Shown piece by piece: positions 32,116-44,356 of a stretch of 64,000 nt of DNA. Below the pieces are notes generated by a model. The model was not told where the DNA came from and made no database searches. It saw only the letters and a program-made list of their open reading frames with translations. This stretch comes from Mycolicibacterium stellerae (GTDB lineage Bacteria; Actinomycetota; Actinomycetes; Mycobacteriales; Mycobacteriaceae): assembly GCF_003719305.1 (NCBI RefSeq), contig NZ_RARC01000006.1, positions 173,996-237,995 on the forward strand. Reading direction: 5' to 3'. A program made the position numbers and the translations under genes. Numbering within the stretch: the stretch's first letter is position 1; each line of letters begins with the position of its first letter.

Positions 32116-33279
32116 GTGGCGCAGCAGCAGTTCCTTGTCATCGGTGCCGGCATAGCGGGTCTTGCTACGGCGGTCGCATTGCAGCGCGGTGGCCATCACG
32201 TCACGATCCTCGAGGCCCGCTCCGACACCACCAGTGGGGCTGGAATCAGCATCTGGCCCAACGCCCTTGCGGCACTTGACCACATCGGGCTCGGTGACGC
32301 GGTGCGGGAGGCCGGCGGTCGGGTGACCGCCGGAGCGATGCGTTGGCGCGACGGCACGTGGCTGCGTCGTCCGTCCGGGCAGCGGATCGTCAAGGCCCTC
32401 GGCGAGCCGTTGGTGGTGATTCGTCGATCGGCGCTCAACGACATCTTGGCCGGTGCGCTGGCGAGCGGCACTGTGCAATCCGGACTCAGCGCCGAGGACA
32501 TCGAGTCCACACCGGACGGTGTCAGCGTGACACTGTCTGATTCGACGACGCGCCAGGCCGCCGCCGTGATCGGCGCCGACGGCACGCACTCGGTGGTGGC
32601 CCGCCACCTCAACGGCCCTCTGCACAACCGCTACGCCGGATACACCGCATGGCGCGGCATCGCCGACGCCGCAATCGACCATGACCTCGCCGGCGAGACG
32701 TTCGGCGCAGGACGTGAATGCGGGCATGTACCGCTTGGCCCCGATCACACGTATTGGTTCGCAACCGAGCGCGCCCCGGAGGGTCGGGTCGCACCGCAGG
32801 GCGAACTCGAGTATCTCAAGATCAGGTTCGGGTCATGGGCCGAGCCAATGCCTGCGCTGCTGGCCGCAACCGACGCCGAGGTCGTCCTGCGCAACGACCT
32901 GTACGACCGCGGTGAGGCGCGCATCTGGTCGAAGGGCCCGATCGTTCTGGTCGGCGATGCCGCCCACCCGATGCGGCCGCATCTCGGCCAGGGCGGCTGT
33001 CAAGGGCTGGAGGACGCTGCAATCCTGGCCGCCTTCGTCGATCAGAGCGGCGATCTACCGACCGCGTTCGCCCGGTTCGCGGCGTACCGCAAGCCACGGG
33101 TGAGGGCGTTGACGCGCGAATCGGCGATGATCGGCAGGGTCGTCAACCTGCGGCCGGCGCTGCTGAGCGCGCTGGCCAGTCGCGCGACGGTCCTGGTGCC
33201 GGAGGCGTTACTGAACCGGCATCTGGCCGCGGTGGCTTCGACGTCGGCGTTCCGGGCGCCGACGGCGGCGTCAGCCTAG
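32116..33279 (+). CDS. FAD-dependent aromatic-type monooxygenase (PHBH fold)
   Basis: This 387-residue class A flavoprotein monooxygenase has [24 protein letters not shown] for FAD-ADP binding, a DG motif region ([15 protein letters not shown]) and the GD motif [25 protein letters not shown]. It resembles salicylate or urate hydroxylases in length and motifs. The start is GTG 32116. It lies 31 bp after the thioesterase and probably belongs to the HxlR-controlled operon. Its 3' end overlaps the convergent rpf gene by 9 bp, which is unusual and implies antisense interference or shared termination. Confidence 0.87.
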   Translation: MAQQQFLVIGAGIAGLATAVALQRGGHHVTILEARSDTTSGAGISIWPNALAALDHIGLGDAVREAGGRVTAGAMRWRDGTWLRRPSGQRIVKALGEPLVVIRRSALNDILAGALASGTVQSGLSAEDIESTPDGVSVTLSDSTTRQAAAVIGADGTHSVVARHLNGPLHNRYAGYTAWRGIADAAIDHDLAGETFGAGRECGHVPLGPDHTYWFATERAPEGRVAPQGELEYLKIRFGSWAEPMPALLAATDAEVVLRNDLYDRGEARIWSKGPIVLVGDAAHPMRPHLGQGGCQGLEDAAILAAFVDQSGDLPTAFARFAAYRKPRVRALTRESAMIGRVVNLRPALLSALASRATVLVPEALLNRHLAAVASTSAFRAPTAASA

Positions 33280-33744
33280 GCCGAAGGGGCTGAGGAACGT
33301 CGAGCAGATCTGACGCAGGTCTACCAGTCCGAGCACCGCGCCACCGCGCATCGCGCCGCATCCCAACATGGGACTCGACGCGTTCCACACCGCGGGCCCA
33401 CCCGAGGCTGAGCCGCAGGTAGGCCAGGCGCGCAGGCCCTGCGTTCGCAGGACGTTCTCGGCGACCCTGATCTGCTCTTCCCGCGACGCCGTCGACGGGG
33501 AGCCCACACCGCCGTTGGCGGCCCAGGTCGACGGCTTGAACTGCAGGCCGCCGTAATGCCCGTTTCCGGTGTTCGTCGACCAGTTGCCGCCGGATTCGCA
33601 TTGGGCGATGGCATCCCAGTCCACGCTGTCGGCATTCGCCGTGGCGGCTGAGAGCGTCATCGGCGCCATTGCGAGCGCCCCGGCAATTGCGACCAGCCAG
33701 GCGGCCTTTTTCGCCGTCCGGATGAACGAGTGGCGTTTCTTCAT
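33271..33744 (-). CDS. Resuscitation-promoting factor-like transglycosylase, with Cys-containing C-terminal extension
   Basis: This is a secreted peptidoglycan-cleaving enzyme of 157 residues. A Sec signal peptide (to about residue 38, ending ANA) precedes the Rpf domain: [20 protein letters not shown] with the catalytic glutamate in CESGGNW, then GHYGGLQF and [11 protein letters not shown]. It differs from the neighbour in having about 45 extra C-terminal residues with three cysteines. I chose ATG 33744 (GTG 33747 is adjacent and also possible). RpfE of M. tuberculosis (Rv2450c) sits in the same place. The 3' end overlaps the flavin monooxygenase gene. Confidence 0.88.
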   Translation of the reverse strand: MKKRHSFIRTAKKAAWLVAIAGALAMAPMTLSAATANADSVDWDAIAQCESGGNWSTNTGNGHYGGLQFKPSTWAANGGVGSPSTASREEQIRVAENVLRTQGLRAWPTCGSASGGPAVWNASSPMLGCGAMRGGAVLGLVDLRQICSTFLSPFGLG

Positions 33745-33939
33745 CACTTTGGTCCTTCCCCGACCGTGTAACTACTGGGGTTTTCGGGTTGGGAGTGTCA
33801 GGCGTTACACAGGAGGTATATGCACGTTATCGGGACGGGATAGGACACAGCTAGCGATGTGGCAAATGAGTATGAAGGGCAATTTGAGTAAATTGTTAAG
33901 GAAGTGCCAGAAGTGAATTTTGTGACTGCTGTGAATACG

Positions 33940-33974
33940 AAAGGTGCCGGACCCCTTGGGGCACCGGCACCTTT
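33940..33974 (-). terminator. Strong intrinsic hairpin downstream of the second rpf gene
   Basis: Arms AAAGGTGCCGG (33940-33950) and CCGGCACCTTT (33964-33974) are perfectly complementary over 11 bp, with a 13-nt loop that can itself pair CCCC with GGGG. On the minus strand the stem is followed by CGTATTC after CCTTT. It lies 22 bp past the stop of the downstream rpf gene, between the two rpf genes, so each has its own transcript. Confidence 0.75.
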
Positions 33975-33995
33975 CTCAGTTGTGCGCTTTCGGTA

Positions 33996-35353
<1,358 letters not shown>

Positions 35354-35920
35354 TCAGGATAGGTCAGCGGTGGTGTTCACGTTCGTCAGTGCCCGTTGCG
35401 TCGGCATCACGATGCGTTGCGTGTCGACGGTGTCCACCAGCGCACGCATGCTTCGCTCCCCCGATGCGATCAGCGCGTCGACCCGATCAGCCAGCTCGGT
35501 GCGGTAGACGCCGGCCAGATAATGGTCGCGGCCGTCCCACGGCAGCACCACGTCGACACCCAGCCGGGCCGCGTGTTCGGCGAGTTCGCCGATCAACTCG
35601 GTATCCATATGCGGCATGTCGACCGCACAGACGAAGGCCAGCTCACGCCCGGCATCCGCGGCCGCCCGCAGACCGCGTCCGGTGGCCAACAGCGGACCGA
35701 CCCCGCGCACCTCGTCGCGCAAGACCTCGGCCTGCAGTTCGGGTAGCGGCTGGCCAGGAGCGGCGATGACGAACACCGGCGAACACCGGGCGCTAAGGGC
35801 AGAGACGACCAGTTCGACCATGGTCGAGCCGTCGTAGGGCATGGTGGCCTTGTCGCGGCCCATCCGGCGAGACGCGCCGCCGGCCAGTACGACAGCAGCA
35901 AGCGGTACGGGCGATGTCAC
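35354..35920 (-). CDS. mobA: Molybdenum cofactor guanylyltransferase
   Basis: MobA attaches GMP to molybdopterin, giving the bis-MGD form of the cofactor used by nitrate reductase and formate dehydrogenase type enzymes. The 188-residue protein shows [19 protein letters not shown] for GTP binding and [10 protein letters not shown] with the metal-binding aspartate. The start is GTG 35920, 10 bp after the korB stop; the longer frame upstream shadows korB. Position matches Rv2453c, and a shared transcript with korAB is likely. Confidence 0.93.
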   Translation of the reverse strand: MTSPVPLAAVVLAGGASRRMGRDKATMPYDGSTMVELVVSALSARCSPVFVIAAPGQPLPELQAEVLRDEVRGVGPLLATGRGLRAAADAGRELAFVCAVDMPHMDTELIGELAEHAARLGVDVVLPWDGRDHYLAGVYRTELADRVDALIASGERSMRALVDTVDTQRIVMPTQRALTNVNTTADLS

Positions 35921-35930
35921 GTCAGTGAGA

Positions 35931-36997
35931 TTAGTCGACGGTCCAGGTGTCTTTACCGCGCAGCAGCGACTGCAGCGCGGCCGTGTCGTGCGGCTTGGCA
36001 TCGCGGGCAACGGCGACCTGCTGACGCGCCGCATCGTCGTAGGTCGGCTTGCTGACCTGACGGAAGATGCCCATCACCATGTGCTCGAGGTTCTGCTCGG
36101 AGAGCCGTGACAGCGCGAAGGCGTATGCGGGGTCGTCGATGTGTGCGTCGTGCACCACGATCGCTTCGGCGGCCACATCGGCTGTCTTTGCGACCTCGAG
36201 TCCGAATCCGGACTTCACGACGCAGTACTCGCCGCCGGCGCCGAAGGTGATCGGCTCACCGTGGGAGAGGTTGATCAGACGCTCCTCGGCGCCTTCCTTG
36301 CGCAACGCATCAAACGAGCCGTCGTTGAAGATCGGGCAGTCCTGCATGATCTCGACCAGCGCGGCACCACGATGCTGGGCGGCACCGCGCAGCACCTCAC
36401 TCAACCCCTTGCGGTCGGAGTCCAGCGCGCGGCCGACGAAGGTCGCCTCGGCGCCGAGCGCCAGCGACACCGGATTGAACGGGTAGTCCAACGAGCCCAT
36501 CGGCGTCGATTTGGTGATCTTGCCGGTTTCCGACGTCGGCGAGTACTGACCTTTCGTCAGACCGTAGATCCGGTTGTTGAACAGCAGGATTGTCACGTTG
36601 ATATTGCGGCGCAGGGCGTGGATCAGGTGGTTGCCGCCGATGGACAGCGCGTCACCGTCGCCGGTGACAACCCAGACCGACAGATCCGGCCTGGCAAGAG
36701 CAAGACCCGTTGCGATCGTCGGGGCCCGGCCGTGAATCGAGTGGAAGCCGTAGGTCTCCAAGTAGTACGGGAACCGGCTCGAGCAGCCGATACCACTGAC
36801 GAAGGCGATGTTCTCGCGACGCAGACCCAACTCGGGCAGGAAGTTGCGAATCGTGTTGAGGATGACGTAGTCACCGCACCCCGGGCACCACCGGACCTCC
36901 TGGTCGCTGGTGAAGTCCTTGGCCTTCTGCGGCTCATCGGTTGTCGGCACGCCGCCGGTGCCGGGAACCAGACCGAGGTCCGTTCCTATCAGGTCGG

Positions 36998-37001
<4 letters not shown>
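35931..37001 (-). CDS. korB: 2-oxoglutarate:ferredoxin oxidoreductase, beta subunit
   Basis: This 356-residue subunit carries the thiamine diphosphate site of the CoA-dependent, CO2-tolerant 2-oxoglutarate oxidoreductase of mycobacteria (Rv2454c). Visible are [13 protein letters not shown] near the start, the TPP motif [13 protein letters not shown] ending in [16 protein letters not shown], and [11 protein letters not shown]. Its start overlaps the korA stop by 4 bp, ensuring stoichiometric synthesis. The enzyme supplies succinyl-CoA and reduced ferredoxin, an alternative to the 2-oxoglutarate dehydrogenase complex. Confidence 0.95.
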
Positions 37002-38935
<1,934 letters not shown>

Positions 38936-39044
38936 AACCCCCGCCTTTCGTGCTGCTCTCGGACGTTTTCGTCAGTCGCGGGCTGATCGCGCCACCAGGC
39001 TCAAATGTCCATCAAATTTGGTGTCACCCGCAGTACCGATTAAA

Positions 39045-39192
39045 CCACTTCTCTTAGGACCCGTTTTGCACGACTCGCGGGTTACCAGCAGGTGACACAC
39101 GCGCAAAAATAATGGTCAGCGCAGTGTGCGAGGACTCGCTGAGACAAAAGTGTGTGCTTCGTCACGTTGCCGCGACACCACTTCTCTAAGGA
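39045..39192. repeat. Direct repeat CCACTTCTC(T)TAAGGA-like pair upstream of korA
   Basis: CCACTTCTCTTAGGA (39045-39059) recurs as CCACTTCTCTAAGGA (39178-39192), 14 of 15 identical, 133 bp apart in the korA / secreted-protein divergent intergenic region. Nothing else codes in 38936-39330. The spacing and identity suggest a regulator binding twice, perhaps in the korA promoter, but could be chance. Confidence 0.4.
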
Positions 39193-39254
39193 AATTGTTA
39201 CCCGCCGGTAGCTCCCGGCTAGCACCCTAACGTTTCGCCGCAAGCGCATTGATG

Positions 39255-39296
39255 GGGAAACACCTGATGCGCTGACATACCCGGCCTCCCTAACGT
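39255..39296 (+). promoter_or_regulatory. GGGAAACACCT box with -10 TAACGT, copy A
   Basis: GGGAAACACCT (39255-39265), extended by GATGCGC, lies 25 bp upstream of TAACGT (39291-39296), which fits the mycobacterial -10 consensus TANNNT. No -35 hexamer is recognisable, as expected for an activator-dependent promoter. The predicted transcript starts near 39303, 28 nt ahead of the secreted-protein gene. Two more copies at 48223 and 48637 keep the spacing exactly. Confidence 0.7.
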
Positions 39297-39330
39297 CGGC
39301 CGCAGGTCGGATGGAACTCAAGGGGACACC

Positions 39331-40044
39331 ATGGAAAAGACAGGCAAGCACCTGCCACTCATCGCCGCTTCGGCGATCGCGGCCAGCACAATTGGAATGT
39401 TCACCGCCGCTGTGCCCGCACAGGCCGAGACCTGCGAGTATGAATTTCCGACCATTCTCCAGGTCAAGACACCGGCCGGCATCGAGCCAGACGGGTGGAC
39501 GTACCAAATTCCGGTATCTGGTTCACCGCGACGGACCGTCGGGCCGGGCAAGGCGATGGGGGCCGTCATTGGATTCCAGGAAGGCTCGTTCGGGACTCCC
39601 TACGGCGGCATGAATGGAAACAGCATCAATTTCACCATCAACTTCGACAGCGGGCCGGCCAAGGGAAGTACCACGGCATTCCGCGGCCAGATCGACCCCG
39701 ATGGCTTTGCGAGCGGGACGATAGCGTCAACTGGCACTCCCTGGCGATCCAGCGAAAAGATGTCGTGCGTCTACAAGCCGCCGGTGGTTGAGGCGCCGAA
39801 GCCTGCGCAACCCGCCCCGTCCGCGGACCACATGTTCCAGCTCACCGCCGATCGCGACAGGTACAAACGCCCCGGCGGAAAAGATGAGGACAAGCTCCCC
39901 GGCTTTGTCGACGGGGCGCCCGACGGCCCACAGGTGAATCTGATCGGATGCCAGAAGGACAATTGGTGTCAGATCGCAGTACCGCCAGATAACCAGTTCG
40001 TCTGGGTGTGGGGCGACGCCGTGCCGCCGGAGGTTCGATTCTGA
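39331..40044 (+). CDS. Secreted four-cysteine protein with C-terminal SH3-like region (paralogue A)
   Basis: This 237-residue protein has a Sec signal peptide (to about residue 32, AVPAQA). The mature N-terminal domain starts TCEYEFPTI and contains DGWTYQIPVSGSPRRTVGPG and GGMNGNSINFTI, ending at a second cysteine in MSCVYKPP. After a Pro-rich linker, a region with two cysteines (LIGCQKDNWCQI) and VWVWGDAV resembles a bacterial SH3 domain. The same layout and motifs occur in the gene at 48731, so they are paralogues. I do not recognise the N-terminal domain. Its promoter carries the GGGAAACACCT box. Likely extracytoplasmic, possibly wall-binding. Confidence 0.82.
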   Translation: MEKTGKHLPLIAASAIAASTIGMFTAAVPAQAETCEYEFPTILQVKTPAGIEPDGWTYQIPVSGSPRRTVGPGKAMGAVIGFQEGSFGTPYGGMNGNSINFTINFDSGPAKGSTTAFRGQIDPDGFASGTIASTGTPWRSSEKMSCVYKPPVVEAPKPAQPAPSADHMFQLTADRDRYKRPGGKDEDKLPGFVDGAPDGPQVNLIGCQKDNWCQIAVPPDNQFVWVWGDAVPPEVRF

Positions 40045-40099
40045 GTGTCCCTGGCACGCTGCTCGCCCGGCGGCCAGCATTAGCCGAGCAACCACGCCG

Positions 40100-40152
40100 G
40101 TTTGTGAATCTGACGACGCAAATCGCCGTCTAACGTCGTCAGGTTCACAAAC
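40100..40152. terminator. 19-bp-arm hairpin between convergent genes
   Basis: Arms GTTTGTGAATCTGACGACG (40100-40118) and CGTCGTCAGGTTCACAAAC (40134-40152) pair in 18 of 19 positions around a 15-nt loop. It lies between the ends of the secreted-protein gene and the LacI gene and would terminate both. Confidence 0.65.
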
Positions 40153-40167
40153 GTGCGGCCCGCCGAA

Positions 40168-41172
40168 TCAACCGGGCAGGTTGAACGGCGTGATCACCTG
40201 AATCGGCGCCGGACGTGCCGCCTCGAAGGGCAGCGCCCCGCGCTCCTGCAGGATCAACCGTATCGCCAGCCGCGCGTCGGCGCGTAGATCGTTGTGCAGC
40301 ACGACGGAGATCCGGCCGTCGCGCAACAGTCGCCGATTGTCGGCGTCCAGGTCGTGTGCGATGAACACCCGGCAGTCGCGTCCTAGCCGCTCGAACGCGG
40401 CAACGGTCGCGGCGTTTCCGCCCCCTACGGAGTAGACGGCCTCCACCGCCGGGTTGCGCTCCAGCGCTTCGAGCACCAACCGCTCATTCGTCGCATCGAT
40501 ACCGTCGCTGTCACTCACCTCAACGATCTGGCGGCCCGAACCGCGCAGCGCAGACCGGAAGCCGACCTCGCGCTCGCCCTCGCCACGGAACACGTTGCGG
40601 CTGAGCGTGATCAACACATCCGACGGTGACGCGCCCAGCCACTGCCCCATCAGATAGGCGGCGGTCACGCCCGCGCCATGGTTGTCGATGCCGACATATG
40701 AACAGCGCGCGCTGCCGGGCACATCGGTCGCATAGGTCACCACGGGAACGCCGCCGTCGACGAGCCGGTCGATCACCTCGGCCACCTCGGGTTCATCCTG
40801 GCCCTTGAGGATCACGCCGTGGCTGCCGCGCAAACGGGACAACGCTTCGACCATCTGCCCGGTCGACCCGGTCTCCCACAGGTGAAATCGGGCCCGCACC
40901 ATCGCGGGCGCGAAGACCGGCAGCTCCGCCTCGACGGCAGCGCGGAACGCGTCGGAGAATCGCTGCGGGGTCTGCATGACCACGTCGATCAGGTAGCGCC
41001 TGCCGCTCAACCGCAGCTGAGCGCGCTGTTTGTCCAGGTCCGCGATCGCCTGCATCACCTCAGCGCGGGTGTTCTCCCGCACGCCAGGCCGCTCGTTCAA
41101 CACGCGGTCGACCGTGGCCTCGCTCAGCCCGGACTGCTGAGCGATCTCGCGGACTTTGAAGCGGTGAGCCAT
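40168..41172 (-). CDS. LacI family transcriptional regulator
   Basis: This 334-residue repressor-type protein has an N-terminal helix-turn-helix (FKVREIAQQSGLSEATVDRVLNERPGV) and a hinge, followed by a periplasmic-binding-protein-like sensor domain (HGVILKGQD, YVGIDNHGAGVTAAYLMGQWL). The start is ATG 41172; the open frame extends into the intergenic region without conserved sequence. It diverges from the four-gene dioxygenase / dehydrogenase / isomerase operon at 41326 and almost certainly regulates it in response to a sugar or cyclitol. Its intergenic region also carries a large inverted repeat. Confidence 0.9.
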   Translation of the reverse strand: MAHRFKVREIAQQSGLSEATVDRVLNERPGVRENTRAEVMQAIADLDKQRAQLRLSGRRYLIDVVMQTPQRFSDAFRAAVEAELPVFAPAMVRARFHLWETGSTGQMVEALSRLRGSHGVILKGQDEPEVAEVIDRLVDGGVPVVTYATDVPGSARCSYVGIDNHGAGVTAAYLMGQWLGASPSDVLITLSRNVFRGEGEREVGFRSALRGSGRQIVEVSDSDGIDATNERLVLEALERNPAVEAVYSVGGGNAATVAAFERLGRDCRVFIAHDLDADNRRLLRDGRISVVLHNDLRADARLAIRLILQERGALPFEAARPAPIQVITPFNLPG

Positions 41173-41193
41173 CGGGCTGGTGTCCCGTCTCCC

Positions 41194-41255
41194 CGCGAGC
41201 AGACGCAAATGTGCCGCAACACGCCGCTGGAAGGGCACTTTTGCGTCTGCTCGCG
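41194..41255. repeat. Inverted repeat of the GAGCAGACGCAAA family, copy 1 (divergent promoter region)
   Basis: Left arm 41194-41215 and right arm 41234-41255 are 22 bp each with one mismatch and an 18-nt spacer; both contain GAGCAGACGCAAA or its complement. A second copy with the same arm sequence lies at 55357-55414. Here it sits between the divergent LacI and dioxygenase genes, where a terminator makes little sense; insertion of a mobile-like hairpin or a regulatory role is possible. Confidence 0.8.
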
Positions 41256-41325
41256 CAAGATCGTGAGGCGTTTTTGATGGGTTTCTGGTGTTGATTGCGG
41301 TGCGGTCGACAACCAGACTAGCGAC

Positions 41326-42483
41326 ATGGCAACCCCACTGACCACTGCATACAGGCCGTGGATCGATGAGTCGGATTGCGGGCTCGACGAGTTCCGTGCC
41401 GCGGTGGCCCAAGACACCGACCTTGCCGACTACCCACACGCCATCGACGTGCGAGACAACGTCCTGGTTTACCCGGCCACTGCTCCGTCTGACCGGCGAG
41501 CACTACAGGCCGAGCTCATCCGCGCGCTGACCGACGGGCCCGGCGTCGTGGTGTTCGAAGACGCCTTCAGCACGGCCGTCGTCGACCGGGCCAGCAGCGC
41601 CTTCTACGCCATCATCGAGGCTCAGCGCGCAGCAGGCTCCGCAGCGGGCGACCACTTCGGTGAGCCAGGCGCCAACGACCGCATCTGGAATGCCGCGCAG
41701 AAGCTGGCCCTGCATGCTCCCGACGTGTTCGCGCACTACTACGCCAACGACACGATCGCGGTGATCTCCGAGGCGTGGCTCGGGCCGCGATACCAGGTCA
41801 CCTCGCAGGTCAACGTCGTCAATCCCGGTAGCAAACAACAAGTTCCGCACCGCGACTACCACCTCGGCTTCGTCGCGCCGGACGACCTTGCGGCCTACCC
41901 CGCACATCTGCATCGCATGTCACCGATGCTCACCCTGCAGGGTGCGGTCGCGCACTGTGACATGCCGGTCGAGAGCGGCCCGACGATGCTGCTGCCCTAC
42001 TCGCAGCGATTCCTCGGCGGCTACATCGCGTTCAATCGGCCCGAGTTCGTGGCGTTCTTCGACGAACACCACGTGCAAGCCCCGCTGCGCAGCGGCGACG
42101 CGTTGTTCTTCAATCCCGCGCTGTATCACGGCGCAGGGACGAACGAGTCGACAGATATCAACCGCATGGCCAACCTGCTGCAGATCTCCTCGCCATTCGG
42201 CCGCGCGATGGAGGCGTTGGACCGGACCGCGATGGTGCGGGCGATCTACCCGGCGCTGCTCGCGATGAAGGCTGCGGGCCGCCCCGAGCGCGAGCTGCAC
42301 AACGTCGTCGTCGCGACCGCGGAAGGCTACCCGTTCCCCACCAACCTCGACATCGACCAGCCGATCGGCAGCCTCGCCCCAGCGTCGCAGGTCGACGTGG
42401 TGCTGGCCGCGCTGGCTGACGGTGCCACCCCACAACAACTCGACGTCGCGATGCGCGACAAGGACGATCGGAGAGTCCCGTGA
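41326..42483 (+). CDS. Phytanoyl-CoA dioxygenase family Fe(II)/2-oxoglutarate oxygenase
   Basis: This 385-residue protein has the PhyH-type double-stranded beta-helix. The iron facial triad is the H-x-D of VPHRDYHLG and the distal His of NPALYHGAG, with an Arg in NRMANLLQ for 2-oxoglutarate. It would hydroxylate, or by hydroxylation demethylate, a small molecule. It heads an operon with two Gfo/Idh/MocA dehydrogenases and one sugar isomerase-like TIM barrel, so its substrate is more likely a carbohydrate or cyclitol than a fatty acyl-CoA. The start is ATG 41326 and the stop overlaps the next GTG by 4 bp. Confidence 0.83.
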   Translation: MATPLTTAYRPWIDESDCGLDEFRAAVAQDTDLADYPHAIDVRDNVLVYPATAPSDRRALQAELIRALTDGPGVVVFEDAFSTAVVDRASSAFYAIIEAQRAAGSAAGDHFGEPGANDRIWNAAQKLALHAPDVFAHYYANDTIAVISEAWLGPRYQVTSQVNVVNPGSKQQVPHRDYHLGFVAPDDLAAYPAHLHRMSPMLTLQGAVAHCDMPVESGPTMLLPYSQRFLGGYIAFNRPEFVAFFDEHHVQAPLRSGDALFFNPALYHGAGTNESTDINRMANLLQISSPFGRAMEALDRTAMVRAIYPALLAMKAAGRPERELHNVVVATAEGYPFPTNLDIDQPIGSLAPASQVDVVLAALADGATPQQLDVAMRDKDDRRVP

Positions 42484-43487
42484 CCACACTCGGCGTAATC
42501 GGATTGGGTCGCATCGGCGCCTTCCACACCGACACCCTCAGCGCCCTCGACGGCGTCGACAGGCTCGTCGTCACCGACGAGCGGCCCGAGCTCGTCGCGG
42601 CGGTGGCGGCCAAACACGGTGCCACACCGGCTGATTCGGTCGACAAGCTCCTCTCGTCGGAGATCGACGGAGTCGTGGTCGCCGCGGCGACGCCCGCCCA
42701 CGCCGCGCTGACACTGGCCGCCGTCGAGCGCGGGATCCCCACCTTCTGCGAGAAGCCGATCGCCGCCACCGCCGCGGAAAGCGCCAAGGTCGCCGACATC
42801 ATCGCCCGCTCCGGCGTCCCGGTGCAGGTCGGTTACCAGCGTCGCTTCGACACCGCATTCGCCGCGGCCAAGCGTGCCGTCGACGACGGTTCGCTCGGCA
42901 CCCTGCACACGGTCCGAAGCACGACGATGGACCCCGCCCCACCACCGATGGAGTACATCGCAGGCTCGGGCGGCATCTTCCGCGACTGCGCGGTGCACGA
43001 CTTCGACATACTGCGCTGGATTACCGGCGAGCAGGCCGTCGACGTCTACGCCACCGGCAGCGTGCAGGGTGATCCGCGGTTCAGCGAGTTCGGCGACGTC
43101 GATACCGCCGCCGTGGTGGTGCGCTTCGAATCCGGCACCCTCGGCGTGGTCTCGGCAGCCAGGTACAACGGCCACGGCTACGACTGTCGCCTGGAAGTTC
43201 ACGGTTTCCACGACACTGTGGTCGCCGGCTGGGACCAGGGTGCGCCGGTCCGAAACGTCGACCCCGCCAACGACTTCCCCGAGGGCCCAGCGCACCACTT
43301 CTTCATGGACCGCTTCACCGAGGCGTTCCGTGCGGAGCTCGCGGCCTTCGTCGACGTAGCGAACGGCAAGGCCGCTCCCGCGTGCACCGTTGAGGATGCA
43401 GTCGAAGTCGCCTGGCTTGCCGAGGCGGCGACGGAGTCGTTGAAGCGTGGCGTTCCAGTACGGGTTGAGGAAGTGAGGTCTCGATGA
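42480..43487 (+). CDS. Gfo/Idh/MocA family dehydrogenase, inositol 2-dehydrogenase-like
   Basis: This 335-residue NAD(P)-dependent oxidoreductase oxidises a ring hydroxyl of a cyclitol or sugar. It has GVIGLGRIGAFHTDTL for cofactor binding, FCEKPIA with the catalytic lysine, and GGIFRDCAVHDFDILRWITG with the Asp/His pair that marks inositol dehydrogenases. VGYQRRFD is also typical of IolG. The start is GTG 42480, overlapping the dioxygenase, and the stop overlaps the TIM-barrel gene, so three genes are coupled. Confidence 0.88.
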   Translation: MTTLGVIGLGRIGAFHTDTLSALDGVDRLVVTDERPELVAAVAAKHGATPADSVDKLLSSEIDGVVVAAATPAHAALTLAAVERGIPTFCEKPIAATAAESAKVADIIARSGVPVQVGYQRRFDTAFAAAKRAVDDGSLGTLHTVRSTTMDPAPPPMEYIAGSGGIFRDCAVHDFDILRWITGEQAVDVYATGSVQGDPRFSEFGDVDTAAVVVRFESGTLGVVSAARYNGHGYDCRLEVHGFHDTVVAGWDQGAPVRNVDPANDFPEGPAHHFFMDRFTEAFRAELAAFVDVANGKAAPACTVEDAVEVAWLAEAATESLKRGVPVRVEEVRSR

Positions 43488-44356
43488 AGATCGCCGGTGC
43501 CCCGATCTCGTGGGGTGTGTGTGAAGTACCCGGATGGGGATATCAGCTCACGCCCGAACGCGTGCTCGCCGAGATGCGCGACGTCGGAATGTCCGCGACG
43601 GAACTTGGGCCCGAAGGGTTTCTACCGTCTGACCCCGCCAGTCTGACCGCATTGCTGAACTCGTACGGCCTGCGCTGCGTCGGCCAGTTCGCACCGGTGG
43701 TGCTGCACGATCTGGGCCACGATCCGCTGCCCGATATCGCCGCATCGTTGGATGCGATCGTGGCGTGCGAGGCAGATGTGCTTGTGCTCGCCGCTGCGAC
43801 GGGCTCCGACGGGTATGACGCGCGACCGACTCTCGATGACGGGCAGTGGCAGACCCTGCTTGCCAACCTGGACCGGCTCGCAGCCGCCGCGGCCGACCGC
43901 GGCGTGCTGGCCGTGCTGCACCCACACGTCGGCACGATGGTGGAAACCCGCGACGAGGTCGGGCGGGTGCTCGACGGCTCGGAGATTCGACTGTGCCTCG
44001 ACACCGGCCACCTGCTGATCGGCGGGACGGACCCGCTACGCCTGGCACGGGAGGTGCCGCACCGGATCGCCCACGCCCACCTGAAGGACGTCGACGCAAA
44101 GCTGGCCGCGCGTGTGCAGGCAGGCGAGTTGACCTACACCGAGGCGGTCCGCGGCGGCATGTACACGCCACTCGGAGTGGGGGACGTGGACATTGCGGGC
44201 ATCGTCACCGCGCTGCGGAGCAATGGGTTTGACGGCTGGTTCGTCATGGAGCAGGACACCATCCTCGATGACGATCCGACCGACGAGGGTCCGCTGCACG
44301 ATGTGCGCGCTAGTGTGACGTTCATGCAGAACGTATGCCGCAGCGTAGCGGTATGA
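43484..44356 (+). CDS. Sugar phosphate isomerase/epimerase, IolE-like TIM barrel
   Basis: This 290-residue AP endonuclease 2-like TIM barrel begins MKIAGAPISWGVCEVPGWG, the start typical of inosose dehydratase relatives. Metal-binding residues are suggested by HPHVGTMVETRDE, LCLDTGHLLIGG and AHAHLKDVD, with a C-terminal glutamate in FVMEQD. It may dehydrate or epimerise a keto-cyclitol made by the adjacent dehydrogenase. It overlaps genes on both sides by 4 bp. It is paralogous to the true IolE at 61028 but clearly diverged. Confidence 0.87.
   Translation: MKIAGAPISWGVCEVPGWGYQLTPERVLAEMRDVGMSATELGPEGFLPSDPASLTALLNSYGLRCVGQFAPVVLHDLGHDPLPDIAASLDAIVACEADVLVLAAATGSDGYDARPTLDDGQWQTLLANLDRLAAAAADRGVLAVLHPHVGTMVETRDEVGRVLDGSEIRLCLDTGHLLIGGTDPLRLAREVPHRIAHAHLKDVDAKLAARVQAGELTYTEAVRGGMYTPLGVGDVDIAGIVTALRSNGFDGWFVMEQDTILDDDPTDEGPLHDVRASVTFMQNVCRSVAV

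Noticed and set aside
33745..33939. Possible small gene or structured RNA upstream of the first rpf
   Set aside because: No frame with start and ribosome binding site and no strong stem apart from the terminator at 33940; it is best treated as promoter and leader.
39255..39296. Reading GGGAAACACCT as an ECF sigma -35 (GGAAC type)
   Set aside because: The distance from the box to the CGTC of TAACGTC is about 39 bp, far beyond the 16-19 bp allowed between -35 and -10; an activator site is a better fit.
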